Below are positions 14,850 to 23,894 of a stretch of 64,000 nucleotides of DNA, one piece after another. Made by a program: the position numbers and the translations under genes. Below the pieces are notes generated by a model, which had not been told where the DNA came from, made no database searches, and saw nothing but the letters and a program-made list of their open reading frames with translations. Source of the stretch: JANNSX01 sp041397825 (GTDB lineage Bacteria > Pseudomonadota > Alphaproteobacteria > Rhizobiales > Hyphomicrobiaceae); NCBI GenBank assembly GCA_041397825.1, contig JAWKVX010000006.1:62001-126000 (forward strand). The letters are read 5' to 3'. Each line of letters opens with the position of its first letter. Within the stretch, counting starts at the first letter, position 1.

Positions 14850-17750
14850 TTACTCGGCGGCCTCGACCCGGATACGGCGCGCCGACTTGGAGAACTCCTC
14901 GTACTCCTCCTGATAGTCGGTCGGGCCGTTCGAGCGCGAGATCTGCACGGCCGTCACCTTGTACTCGGGGCAATTGGTGGCCCAATCCGAGTACTCGGTC
15001 GTAACGACGTTCGCCTGCGTCAGCGGGTGGTGGAAGGTCGTGTAGACGACGCCCGGCGCCACACGGTCGGTCAAGGTCGCGCGCAACGCCGTTTCGCCGG
15101 CGCGGCTTGCAAGCTTCACCCAGTCGCCCTCCTTGATGCCGCGCTGCTCGGCATCGTGCGGATTGATCTCGAGCCGATCCTCGGTGTGCCACATCGAGTT
15201 GGCGGTTCTCCGCGTCTGCGCCCCGACATTGTATTGCGACAGGATGCGGCCGGTCGTCAGCAGGAGCGGGAAGCGTGGGCCGGTCCGCTCATCGGTCGGG
15301 ACATATTCCGTCAGCATCATCTTGCCGAGCCCGCGGGCGAACGACACCTCGTGCATGATCGGCGAGCCTTGCGGATTGGCGTCGTTGCAGGGCCACTGCA
15401 CGGAGCCCATAACCTCGAGCTTGCCGTAAGTGACACCGGCAAAGCCGGGAGTCAGCCGCGCGATCTCGGCCATGATCTCGGAAGGATGCCCGTAGTTCCA
15501 GTTGAGGCCAACGGCCTGGGCGAGCTTTTGAGTGATCTCCCAGTCGGCGAGGCCACCGTTCTTCGGCGTCATCACCTTGCGCACGAGCTGGATGCGTCGC
15601 TCGGCATTCGTAAAGGTGCCGTCCTTCTCGAGGAAGGTTGAGCCCGGCAGGAAGACATGCGCGTAGTTCGCCGTCTCGTTGAGGAACAGATCCTGTACGA
15701 CGACGCATTCCATGGCGGCAAGGCCATCGGCGACATGCTGGGTGTTGGGATCAGACTGAAGAATGTCCTCACCCTGGATGTAGATCGCCTTGAACGAACC
15801 CTCGACAGCCGCGTCCAGCATGTTGGGGATGCGAAGGCCCGGCTCCGGTGAAAGCTTAGCGCCCCACAGCGCCTCGAACATCGTGCGGGTCGCGTCGTCC
15901 GAGATGTGGCGGTAGCCCGAAAGCTCGTGCGGGAACGAGCCCATGTCGCAAGCGCCCTGCACGTTGTTCTGACCGCGCAATGGGTTAACACCCACACCAC
16001 GGCGGCCGAGATTGCCCGTCGCCAAGGCGAGGTTGGCGATCGCCATGACGGTCGTCGATCCCTGGCTGTGCTCCGTGACGCCGAGACCGTAGTAGATGGC
16101 GCCGTTGCCGCCGGTGGCGTAGAGACGCGCGGCAGCGCGGACAATGGCAGGGTCAACGCCCGTATATTTGGCGGTGGCCTCCGGCGAGTTCCGCTCCTCT
16201 GACACAAACGCCGCCCACTCGGCGAAGTCGTCGGGCTCGCAGCGCTCGCGCACGAACGCCTCATTGATCAGGCCCTCGGTGACGATGACGTGGGCAAGCG
16301 CATTGAGCACGGCGACATTGGTCCCGGGTGTCAGCGCTAGATGATAGGCCGCCTCGATATGAGCCGAGCGCACCATGTCGATCCGGCGCGGATCGATGAC
16401 GATGAGCTTCGCGCCGTGCCGCAACCGCTTCTTCATGCGGCTGGCAAAGACCGGGTGGCCGTCGGTCGGATTGGCGCCGATGACGACGATCACGTCGGAG
16501 TCCTCGACCGAATCGAAGTCTTGCGTTCCGGCGGACGTACCGAAGGCCGTCTTCAGGCCGTAGCCGGTCGGCGAATGGCAGACCCGGGCACAGGTGTCGA
16601 CATTGTTCACGCCAAAGCCGGCGCGGATGAATTTCTGGACGAGAAAAGTCTCCTCGTTCGTGCAGCGCGAGGAGGTGATGCCGCCGATCGCGGCCGAGCC
16701 GTGCTTCGCCTGGATGCGCTTGAACTCGGAGGCGGCGCGCCCAATCGCCTCCTCCCAGCTCGTCTCGCGCCAGGGGTCCGTGATCTTGTCGCGCACCATC
16801 GGCTTCAGAATGCGCTCGCGATGGGTGGCATAGCCCCAGGCGAAGCGGCCTTTGACGCAGGAATGGCCGCGATTGGCCTTACCGTCCTTGTAGGGCTCCA
16901 TGCGCACGACCTCCTCGCCGCGCATCTCCGCCTTGAAGGAACAGCCGACACCGCAATAGGCACAGGTCGTGACCACCGAGTGCTCCGGCTGGCCGATCTC
17001 GATCAGTGATTTCTCGGAGAGAGTCGCCGTTGGACACGCCTGCACACAGGCGCCGCAGGAGACGCATTCGGACTCGAAGAAGCTCTCCGACATTCCGGGC
17101 GAGACGCGGCTCTCGAAGCCGCGGCCCGAGATCGTCAGCGCAAAGGTGCCTTGAACCTCCTCGCAGGCGCGGACACAGCGGTTGCAGACGATGCACTTCG
17201 AGGGATCGTAGGTGAAATAGGGATTGCTCTCGTCCTTCGGCATCCAGCGGAAATTCTCGGAGCCGTTGCTCTTGGCGAAGACGTGGTTGTCGCCGTCATA
17301 ACCATAGCGGACGTCGCGCAAGCCTACGGCGCCGGCCATGTCCTGGAGCTCGCAGTCGCCATTGGCGGCGCAGGTCAGGCAATCCAGCGGATGGTCGGAG
17401 ATGTAGAGCTCCATGACTCCCTTGCGCAGCGCCTTGAGACGGGGCGTTTGGGTGTGGACGACAATACCCTCGGCAACGGGCGTCGGCAGGATGCGGCGTG
17501 CCGGCACGCCCGTCGATCTCGCAGAGACAGAGCCGTAGGACCCGAAAGCCTCGACAGAATCCGTCGCGCAGAGCTTCGGGATTTTCGTCCCGAGCTCCAT
17601 GGCCGCCCGCATGATTGAGGTTCCTTCGGGCACAGTGATCTGGCTGCCGTCGATGGTCAGAGTGACCGTCTTGGCCGCCTTCGATAGCGGCGTGCCATAG
17701 TCGATCTCGTCGATCAGCGTCGTCGGGCGTGGGTTGCCATCAGCAGACAT
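14850..17750 (-). CDS. fdsA: NAD-dependent formate dehydrogenase alpha subunit (molybdopterin), with scrambled N-terminal [2Fe-2S] motif
   Basis: This catalytic subunit oxidises formate to CO2 at a bis-MGD molybdenum centre, 966 residues. GGAG precedes ATG 17750. Cluster motifs in order are a [2Fe-2S] domain (about 30-105), His-Cys3 (DHPLDCLTCAANGDCELQ, about 120-136), two [4Fe-4S] sets (CIVCNRCVRAC at 186-196 and CVSCGACVQAC at 229-239), CAYCGVGC at 263-270, and the active-site Cys-His in DTCARVCHSPTGYG. Oddity: between FGS (70) and TPVAEG (90) the protein reads YGSVSARSTGVPARRIL. The DNA there reads RLCLCEIDGRAGTP and then ASC in shifted frames, so three of the four [2Fe-2S] ligands are lost and only Cys61 remains. 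See findings. Confidence 0.93.
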   Translation of the reverse strand: MSADGNPRPTTLIDEIDYGTPLSKAAKTVTLTIDGSQITVPEGTSIMRAAMELGTKIPKLCATDSVEAFGSYGSVSARSTGVPARRILPTPVAEGIVVHTQTPRLKALRKGVMELYISDHPLDCLTCAANGDCELQDMAGAVGLRDVRYGYDGDNHVFAKSNGSENFRWMPKDESNPYFTYDPSKCIVCNRCVRACEEVQGTFALTISGRGFESRVSPGMSESFFESECVSCGACVQACPTATLSEKSLIEIGQPEHSVVTTCAYCGVGCSFKAEMRGEEVVRMEPYKDGKANRGHSCVKGRFAWGYATHRERILKPMVRDKITDPWRETSWEEAIGRAASEFKRIQAKHGSAAIGGITSSRCTNEETFLVQKFIRAGFGVNNVDTCARVCHSPTGYGLKTAFGTSAGTQDFDSVEDSDVIVVIGANPTDGHPVFASRMKKRLRHGAKLIVIDPRRIDMVRSAHIEAAYHLALTPGTNVAVLNALAHVIVTEGLINEAFVRERCEPDDFAEWAAFVSEERNSPEATAKYTGVDPAIVRAAARLYATGGNGAIYYGLGVTEHSQGSTTVMAIANLALATGNLGRRGVGVNPLRGQNNVQGACDMGSFPHELSGYRHISDDATRTMFEALWGAKLSPEPGLRIPNMLDAAVEGSFKAIYIQGEDILQSDPNTQHVADGLAAMECVVVQDLFLNETANYAHVFLPGSTFLEKDGTFTNAERRIQLVRKVMTPKNGGLADWEITQKLAQAVGLNWNYGHPSEIMAEIARLTPGFAGVTYGKLEVMGSVQWPCNDANPQGSPIMHEVSFARGLGKMMLTEYVPTDERTGPRFPLLLTTGRILSQYNVGAQTRRTANSMWHTEDRLEINPHDAEQRGIKEGDWVKLASRAGETALRATLTDRVAPGVVYTTFHHPLTQANVVTTEYSDWATNCPEYKVTAVQISRSNGPTDYQEEYEEFSKSARRIRVEAAE

Positions 17751-17755
17751 GGGCG

Positions 17756-19327
17756 TCACTCCGCAGCTTGCAGCCGCTTGACGCGGCGGAAGTCTTCCGG
17801 GAAATGCTGGATCGCGCTCCGGACCGGATACGGCGTGAAGCCGCCCAGCGCACAGAGCGATCCGAACTTCATGGTGTTGCAGAGATCGTCGACGAGGGCG
17901 AGATTGGTCTCCAAGCCGTCGCCGTCCATGATCTTCTGCACGGTCTCGGCACCGCGAATGGCGCCGATCCGGCAGGGCGTGCACTTACCGCAGCTCTCGA
18001 TGGCGCAGAACTCGAACGCGAATCGGGCTTGGCGCGCCATATCGACGGTATCGTCGAAGACGACGATGCCACCATGGCCGACGAGCCCGTCCCTGGCCGC
18101 GAAGGCCTCGTAGTCGAAGGGCGTATCGAACAAGGCGCGCGGGAAATAGGCACCGAGCGGGCCGCCGACCTGCACGGCTTTGACCGGCCGGCCCGAGGCC
18201 GTGCCGCCGCCGATGTCGTCGACAAGCTCGCCCAGCGTCACGCCGAAGGCCGTCTCGTAGAGGCCACCGTGCTTGATGTTGCCGGCGAGCTGGATCGGCA
18301 TCGTGCCCCTTGAGCGACCCATGCCGAGATCGGCATAGGTCTTGGCGCCGTCGGCCAGAATGTGCGGCACGGCGGCAAGCGAGAGCACGTTGTTGATGAC
18401 GGTCGGCTTGCCGAAGAGACCCTTGTGGGCCGGTAGCGGTGGTTTGGCGCGGACGATGCCGCGCTTGCCCTCGAGGCTGTCGAGCAGCGCCGTCTCCTCG
18501 CCGCAGACATAGGCACCTGCGCCGACTCGAACTTCCAGATCGAAGCCCTGCTTGCTGTCGGCGACGTCCGGTCCGAGCAGCCTGGCCTTGCGCGCCATGC
18601 CGATGGCCGCGTTCAGCGCAGCGATGGCATGGGGATACTCCGAGCGGACGTAAATGTAGCCCTTGGTGGCGCCGACGGCGAGACCGGCAATTGTCATGCC
18701 TTCGATCAGAGCGAAGGGATCGCCCTCCATCAGCATGCGGTCGGCGAAGGTGCCGCTGTCGCCTTCGTCCGCGTTGCAGACGATGTATTTCTGCGGTGCC
18801 GGGCTGTCCGCCACTGTCCGCCACTTGATGCCGGTCGGAAAACCGGCACCACCGCGTCCGCGGAGTCCCGAAGCGATCACCTCGGCCACCGTCCCGGCGG
18901 GACCGAGCGACAGCGCCTTGGCGAGACCGCGCGTGCCGCCGGTGGCGCGATACTCTTCGAGCGATACGGGGTCGGTGAGGCCTGCACGCGCAAAGGTCAA
19001 GCGCGTCTGACGCGCCAGGTAGGGAAGTTTCTCGACCTCGCCGATGGCGAGCGGGTGCTTGATGGAGGCGACCTTAGCCTGATCGAGCAGGCCCAATTGC
19101 ACGAGCCCGGCGATGTCACCAGGCGCAACCGGTCCGAAACCGTAGCGCTTTCCGCCCGCCTCGATTTCGACGAGCGGCTCGAGCCAGAGCAGGCCCCTGG
19201 ACGAAGTGCGCTTGATTGCGATCGTCGCGTTGGCCGTCCTGGCTGCGGCGGCGATCGTCTGAGCGACATCCTCGGCACCGACGGCAATGGCCGCAGCATC
19301 CCGGGACACATGGATCTTGACGGTCAT
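17756..19327 (-). CDS. fdsB: NAD-dependent formate dehydrogenase beta subunit (NuoF-like)
   Basis: This diaphorase subunit of 523 residues passes electrons from the iron-sulfur chain through FMN to NAD+. It has an N-terminal NuoE/thioredoxin-like region of about 110 residues, an NADH site GLRGRGGAGFPTGIKW, an FMN site VCNADEGDSGTFADR, and a [4Fe-4S] motif ESCGKCTPCRIGAIRG near the C-terminus. It overlaps fdsG by ATGA and ends five bases before fdsA, so the three subunits are co-translated. Confidence 0.96.
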   Translation of the reverse strand: MTVKIHVSRDAAAIAVGAEDVAQTIAAAARTANATIAIKRTSSRGLLWLEPLVEIEAGGKRYGFGPVAPGDIAGLVQLGLLDQAKVASIKHPLAIGEVEKLPYLARQTRLTFARAGLTDPVSLEEYRATGGTRGLAKALSLGPAGTVAEVIASGLRGRGGAGFPTGIKWRTVADSPAPQKYIVCNADEGDSGTFADRMLMEGDPFALIEGMTIAGLAVGATKGYIYVRSEYPHAIAALNAAIGMARKARLLGPDVADSKQGFDLEVRVGAGAYVCGEETALLDSLEGKRGIVRAKPPLPAHKGLFGKPTVINNVLSLAAVPHILADGAKTYADLGMGRSRGTMPIQLAGNIKHGGLYETAFGVTLGELVDDIGGGTASGRPVKAVQVGGPLGAYFPRALFDTPFDYEAFAARDGLVGHGGIVVFDDTVDMARQARFAFEFCAIESCGKCTPCRIGAIRGAETVQKIMDGDGLETNLALVDDLCNTMKFGSLCALGGFTPYPVRSAIQHFPEDFRRVKRLQAAE

Positions 19328-19797
19328 TGCTGCGCCTCATCGAGAAGGGCGTCGAGCTTCTCGGCGTTCAACCGGCCGACGACGCGCCCATCAACCAGAG
19401 CAGAGGGCGCCGTCGCGCAAAGCCCCAGGCAGTACACCGGCTCGAGCGTTACACGCCCATCGGCGCTGGTCGAGCCGCATTTGACGTTCAGCCTCGCCTC
19501 GGCCCGCTCGACCAACGACTCGCAGCCCATCGATTGGCACGCTTCCGCCCGGCAGAGTTTGATCACATGCCTGCCAGGAGGTGCGCTCCGATAGTCGTGA
19601 TAGAACGTCACGACCCCGTGCACCTCCGCACGTGACAGGTTGAGGGCCTCGGCAACCAGCGGCACGACCTCCTTCGGCACATGGCCAAAGGTCTCCTGCA
19701 AGGCGTGCAGCATCGGCAGTAGCGGGCCCTCGCCCTCGGCATGGACGGCGATCACCTCACGCGCCCGGCTCTCACTCCACGGCTCTGTGCGTCCCAT
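19324..19797 (-). CDS. fdsG: NAD-dependent formate dehydrogenase gamma subunit (NuoE-like)
   Basis: This 157-residue thioredoxin-like [2Fe-2S] subunit carries electrons between alpha and beta subunits. The ligand pattern is Cys-x4-Cys (KLCRAEACQS) and Cys-x3-Cys (VYCLGLCATAP). The N-terminal helical part (GPLLPMLHALQETFGHVP, VHGVVTFYHDYR) is typical of NuoE proteins. GAGGAG lies before ATG 19797. It is the first gene of the operon, downstream of the inverted repeat at 19873-19932. Confidence 0.96.
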   Translation of the reverse strand: MGRTEPWSESRAREVIAVHAEGEGPLLPMLHALQETFGHVPKEVVPLVAEALNLSRAEVHGVVTFYHDYRSAPPGRHVIKLCRAEACQSMGCESLVERAEARLNVKCGSTSADGRVTLEPVYCLGLCATAPSALVDGRVVGRLNAEKLDALLDEAQQ

Positions 19798-19872
19798 CAG
19801 CTCCTCGAGGCAGCAGAACTCCAGCCCTCAGGATCGTCAAAATCACCTCCGAATTCAAGCGCCTGGACTCGT

Positions 19873-19932
19873 CAATCGATAGGAATTTCAAATCGAAACA
19901 TTGCCGGTCAGTCGGGAAATCCCTATCGATTG
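19873..19932 (-). promoter_or_regulatory. Inverted repeat, probable LysR operator for the fds operon
   Basis: Two 17-base arms, CAATCGATAGGAATTTC (19873-19889) and its near-perfect complement (19916-19932, one mismatch), flank a 26-base spacer. The pair lies between the LysR stop and fdsG, about 75-135 bases upstream of the fdsG ATG. This is where LysR-type regulators bind as dimer pairs. That it is an operator is inferred from symmetry and position. Confidence 0.6.
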
Positions 19933-19947
19933 CGGGCACCCACTCGC

Positions 19948-20841
19948 CTATCTTCTATTTGATTTTACTGACTTTTTTGCTGTTGCGACAAACGCCCCCA
20001 GGAGCGGAGGCAGCGGTTCGCGCCCCGGGTAGATCAAGCCGATCACATGCGTCACGTCCGGCTCGACGAGCGGGATCGCCTTCAATGCCCCCGGGCTGTC
20101 GAGGCTCTCGGCAAGGCGGGAGGGGATGATCGAGACCCAGGCGCCGCTGCGGACATGAGTGTAGAGCGTGAGCATCGAGTTGCTTTCAAAGGTCGGCGCG
20201 GGCACGCCGCCTGCTTCCCGCAATTGCCGGTCGATGATGCGGCGGTTCTGCATGTCGGGTGTGAGGAGGCAGAGCGGGAGCCCTGCCGCCTCCGCCCAAC
20301 TCAGGGACGGTCGCCCGGCCAAGGGGCTCCCCGGCGCCACCAGCAGCGCATAGCGCTCGACATACAGGGGGAGCGTCTGGAAACGGCCGACTGGCTCGTT
20401 GTCGATGTAGGACAGGCCAAGGTCGAGCTCGAGATTCTCCATCTCGGAGAGAATGCCGATCGACGTCATCGACATGACGGTGACTCGCGTCTCGGGGTAG
20501 CCGGCATGGAACGGAACGGTCAGCTCGGTGACGAAGGGAAGCGCCGTCGGCACGACTCCGATCCGTAAATGTCCGGCGACGCCCCGCCGGAGCGCATCGA
20601 CCTCTGCCCGCATGGCACGCGCATCCGCCACCATGCGCCGCGCCCATTCGAGCACGCGCTCGCCCTCGGGCGTAAAGCCACGGAAACGCGAGCCGCGCTC
20701 GACGAGCACCACGCCCAGGCTTTCCTCGAGGCTCTTGACGGCGGACGACAGCGTCGGCTGTGAGATGCCCGCCGCCCCGGCCGCCTTGCCGAAGTGACGT
20801 TCCTTGGCGAGCGCCAGCAGCAGTTCGAGCTTGTCGATCAT
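19948..20841 (-). CDS. LysR-family transcriptional regulator, probable activator of fds
   Basis: This LysR protein of about 297 residues has an N-terminal winged helix (LELLLALAKERHFGKAAGAAGISQPTLSSAVKSLEESLG, about 3-45) and a two-lobed effector domain (RIGVVPTALPFVTELTVPF; CLLTPDMQNRRIIDRQL). I used ATG 20841; an in-frame GTG at 20850 is the alternative. It lies directly upstream of fdsG on the same strand, as in many fds loci, with a strong inverted repeat between them. Formate or a related signal is the likely effector, by context only. Confidence 0.88.
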   Translation of the reverse strand: MIDKLELLLALAKERHFGKAAGAAGISQPTLSSAVKSLEESLGVVLVERGSRFRGFTPEGERVLEWARRMVADARAMRAEVDALRRGVAGHLRIGVVPTALPFVTELTVPFHAGYPETRVTVMSMTSIGILSEMENLELDLGLSYIDNEPVGRFQTLPLYVERYALLVAPGSPLAGRPSLSWAEAAGLPLCLLTPDMQNRRIIDRQLREAGGVPAPTFESNSMLTLYTHVRSGAWVSIIPSRLAESLDSPGALKAIPLVEPDVTHVIGLIYPGREPLPPLLGAFVATAKKSVKSNRR

Positions 20842-20868
20842 GTCGCTCACCGTATCAGGCTGCCATCC

Positions 20869-21474
20869 TCAATCCACCTCCAACACGATCTCGCTCGGGA
20901 CGGGCGGCTTGTCTTGGACGGTCCAGCCGTCGAGCCAGACGTCGAAAGGGCACGCGCAGGCGACGGCGATGACGTCACTCAGCGCTTCCAGCTCGACGAA
21001 GGCGCCCGGCGGGATATCGATCGACGGGGAGACGATGCGCCCGTCCGGCTCGATCCGTGAGCTCGTGAAGAAATTGATCGGATGCGGAACGAGCGGAGCG
21101 GCGAGCCCCAGTCGCCGCAATGCCGTCCCGAGATTGTCGGCACAGTTGGCATGTGGTGCGTGATGCCCGAATTGCTCGTAGCGGAATTGATCGCAAGCCG
21201 AGAAGGTCAAGTCGTGCAACCCGTTTGCGCCGTCTTCGGCAAAGCGCAGCAGCGGCCGGCGGAAACAGGAGAGCAGGTCGTCGCCCTCGCTCAGTCGCAT
21301 CCGGAACGTTCCGGACCACGTATGCGGCACCGACAGCCACTCGCTCATGTTGCCCGCGGCGAATGCGAAGAAGTCTACCGCCTGATTGCCTTGGGGTGTG
21401 ATGACGCGAAGTCGCTGTCCCCTCGAAAGCTCGACAGCACGTCCTTGCCGCGCGGGTACGATGATGCGTGTCAT
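20869..21474 (-). CDS. DUF1989 (urea carboxylase-associated) family protein
   Basis: This protein of about 201 residues starts MTRIIVPARQGRAVELSRGQ and contains the family segments GNQAVDFFAF, SACDQFRYEQFG and NCADNLGTAL, with FEVWLDGW-like FDVWLDGW near the end. The family occurs in pairs beside urea carboxylase; here there is only one copy and no urea gene. ATG 21474 follows an AGGGGAT site. The lysR gene begins about 20-30 bases after its stop, so the two may be co-transcribed. Biochemical role is not established. Confidence 0.8.
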   Translation of the reverse strand: MTRIIVPARQGRAVELSRGQRLRVITPQGNQAVDFFAFAAGNMSEWLSVPHTWSGTFRMRLSEGDDLLSCFRRPLLRFAEDGANGLHDLTFSACDQFRYEQFGHHAPHANCADNLGTALRRLGLAAPLVPHPINFFTSSRIEPDGRIVSPSIDIPPGAFVELEALSDVIAVACACPFDVWLDGWTVQDKPPVPSEIVLEVD

Positions 21475-21563
21475 GAGTTTAATCCCCTGCCTGACGAATG
21501 TCATACTCGCCAGCTCGGGTGACGTAGCGTAGAAGGAGCGGCCGCAACAAGCCAGAGCCGCTC

Positions 21564-22802
21564 ATGACCGTCCGACCCGGACCGCCACCCCGCCGTACGG
21601 CCGCACTGATCTTCGTCTGGATCACGGTGCTTCTCGACATGATGGCGCTCGGGCTGATCATCCCGGTGCTGCCGCCGCTCGTCGTCGCCTTCATGGGGGG
21701 CGATGATGCCAAGGGAGCCGAGATCTATGCCCTCTTCGGCTTCGCCTGGGCGCTGATGCAGTTCCTGTTCGCGCCCGTGCTCGGCTCGCTTTCCGACAGG
21801 TACGGCCGCCGGCCGGTGATCCTCCTCTCCAACCTCGGCATGGGCCTCGACTATGTGCTGATGGCACTCGCACCCAATCTGATTTGGCTGTTCATCGGCC
21901 GGCTGCTCTCCGGCATCACCTCTGCGAGCTTCTCAGCGGCGTTTGCTTATATCGCCGACGTGACGGAACCCGCCAAGCGCGCCAAGGCCTTCGGCATGAT
22001 CGGCGCGGCTTTCGGTGTCGGTTTCGTGCTCGGTCCGGCGATCGGTGGGCTGCTTGGCGACCAGGACCCCCGATTGCCGTTCTGGGTAGCGGCGGGCCTC
22101 AGTCTCGCCAATTTCTTTTATGGTCTGCTTGTTTTGCCCGAATCGCTATCGCCCGCGAAGCGTAGCCCCTTCAAACTGAAAGCGGCCAACCCGATCGGTG
22201 CCATCGGCCTCATTCACAATGCTGGCCTGGCGCGCTACGCGGCCATCAAATTCCTCGGCGATCTCGCCCATGTCGTGCTGCCGTCGACTTTCGTTCTCTA
22301 TGCCGGCTATCGCTTCGGCTGGGGGACGCGCGAGGTCGGGCTGACGCTCGCCGCCGTCGGCATCTCCTCGATGATCGTGCAAGGCGGGCTCGTCGGGCCA
22401 ATCGTCAAAGCGCTCGGCGAGGCGAAGGCCCTGATCTTGGGCACGATCTGCGGCATGGTCGGCTTCGCAATCTATGGCCTGGCGCCGACGGGCACCCTGG
22501 CGCTCGCCGGCATTCCGATCATGGGCTTCTGGGGCATTGCCAATCCGGCGCTGCAGGCGCTCATGACCCGCGAGGTCGGCGAGACCGAGCAGGGCAAGCT
22601 GCAAGGCGCGACCTCCTCGCTGACGGGCGTCGCCAATCTGATCGGCCCGGCGATGTTTCCTCTGTTCTTCTCCTGGGCCATCAGCGGCACCGGCGGACTG
22701 CATCTGCCCGGTGCACCCTTCCTGCTGGCGAGCTTGCTGATGGTGGGAGCGGTGGCGCTGGCCGTCAGTCAACGCAGGCCACCGGGCGGACAACAGCTTT
22801 AG
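21564..22802 (+). CDS. MFS transporter, TetA-like
   Basis: This 412-residue inner-membrane protein has 12 predicted membrane segments. The cytoplasmic loop motif GSLSDRYGRRPV between segments 2 and 3 and the segment-5 motif GAAFGVGFVLGPAIGG mark it as a drug:H+ antiporter-type exporter, closest to the TetA group. It is divergent from the DUF1989 gene. Its stop overlaps the stop of the EamA permease gene on the other strand by four bases. Presence of a TetA-like protein does not by itself show tetracycline resistance; the substrate is unknown. Confidence 0.88.
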   Translation: MTVRPGPPPRRTAALIFVWITVLLDMMALGLIIPVLPPLVVAFMGGDDAKGAEIYALFGFAWALMQFLFAPVLGSLSDRYGRRPVILLSNLGMGLDYVLMALAPNLIWLFIGRLLSGITSASFSAAFAYIADVTEPAKRAKAFGMIGAAFGVGFVLGPAIGGLLGDQDPRLPFWVAAGLSLANFFYGLLVLPESLSPAKRSPFKLKAANPIGAIGLIHNAGLARYAAIKFLGDLAHVVLPSTFVLYAGYRFGWGTREVGLTLAAVGISSMIVQGGLVGPIVKALGEAKALILGTICGMVGFAIYGLAPTGTLALAGIPIMGFWGIANPALQALMTREVGETEQGKLQGATSSLTGVANLIGPAMFPLFFSWAISGTGGLHLPGAPFLLASLLMVGAVALAVSQRRPPGGQQL

Positions 22803-23767
22803 GTCTGCTTGGCTGTGCGCCGATCCGGACGACGAACACCCTCGCAGATCGCAATGTAGAGACCGGCGCCGATGATGAAAATGGTGCCGGCAATCGAGAG
22901 GACGTCGGGCACGGCGCTCCAGAACACATAGCCGGCCAGAAGAGCCCAGATCATCGCCGTGTATTCGAAAGGCGCGATCACCGCGGGCAGGCTGATGCGA
23001 TAAGCTTGGGCCACTGCAATCATGCCAGCGCCTGCGGCAACCCCGGCCGACAGCATCAACGCGGCGTCCGTTGCTTCCGGCCACTTCCATGCCCGGAACA
23101 TCAGCTGCAGGCTCGGATGGCTACCGTCCTCGAGTGGAATGCCGTTGGCGAACCATCCGGCAAGCCCACTGAGCAGCATGGCAAGCATGAGCGAATGCAG
23201 CGACATCGCCGCGCTCGACACCGTCGCTCCGAGCCTGCGCGTCAGGATCGCGCTCACCGCGTAGCAGACCGCGGAAGCCAGCACGAGCAGCGCCGCCGGC
23301 TCGAACACGCCGAAGCCAGGACGCAGCATGACGATGGCGCCGGCAAAGCCTGCAACGATCGCGAGCCAGCGGCCAAGGCCGATCCGCGCGCCGAGGACGA
23401 GCGCCGACAGGGCCGTGATGATGAGCGGCGAGACGAAGCCGATAGCGAGTGCATCGGCGATCGACATGGCGCCGAGAGATAGAAACCAGAGCATGTAGGA
23501 GAGGTATTGGATGACGCTTCGCAGCGTGACACGACCGAGCGGCAGAACCCGAAGCGCTCGAATTCCACCCTCGTAGAGGAAAAGTGCCGAGACGAAGGGC
23601 AGCGCACCCAGGCAGCGGAACAGCACGATCTGATGAATGGAGTAGTCGCCGCTCAGGAACTTGACGATGACATCCTGGACCGTGAAAGCAATCACCCCTA
23701 GCAGGACAAAGATGATGCCGGACCTGCTGCGGTCGGCAATGCTGAAACTGGCTTGGGCTTGGTGCAT
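22799..23767 (-). CDS. EamA-domain (DMT superfamily) permease 1
   Basis: This 322-residue integral membrane protein has about ten hydrophobic segments arranged as two EamA repeats. Typical stretches are SGDYSIHQIVLFRCLGALPF in the first repeat and PFEYTAMIWALLAGYVFW in the second. The family moves small metabolites, amino acids or their derivatives; direction and substrate are not readable. It is the first of four EamA genes within 10 kb, and shares with the other three the SGDY/SGGY-P-HQ start and the PFEY/SFEY-xxxxWA motif, so they look like paralogues. Confidence 0.85.
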   Translation of the reverse strand: MHQAQASFSIADRSRSGIIFVLLGVIAFTVQDVIVKFLSGDYSIHQIVLFRCLGALPFVSALFLYEGGIRALRVLPLGRVTLRSVIQYLSYMLWFLSLGAMSIADALAIGFVSPLIITALSALVLGARIGLGRWLAIVAGFAGAIVMLRPGFGVFEPAALLVLASAVCYAVSAILTRRLGATVSSAAMSLHSLMLAMLLSGLAGWFANGIPLEDGSHPSLQLMFRAWKWPEATDAALMLSAGVAAGAGMIAVAQAYRISLPAVIAPFEYTAMIWALLAGYVFWSAVPDVLSIAGTIFIIGAGLYIAICEGVRRPDRRTAKQT

Positions 23768-23894
23768 CCGTTCCGACGTATCGCGACGGCGATCTCCTTG
23801 CTTACCGCCGCGGCGGGCCGGTGCCTATCTCGGGCGGGCAAGGCGGCCATGCACGGCATGTCGCCCGGCAGGGCCAGGACAAATCTCCGCCCAC

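Noticed and set aside
17751..17984. Possible N-terminal extension of fdsA
   Set aside because: The 78 extra residues are Arg/His-rich, lie inside the fdsB frame, and have no homology pattern; ATG 17750 has GGAG in front.
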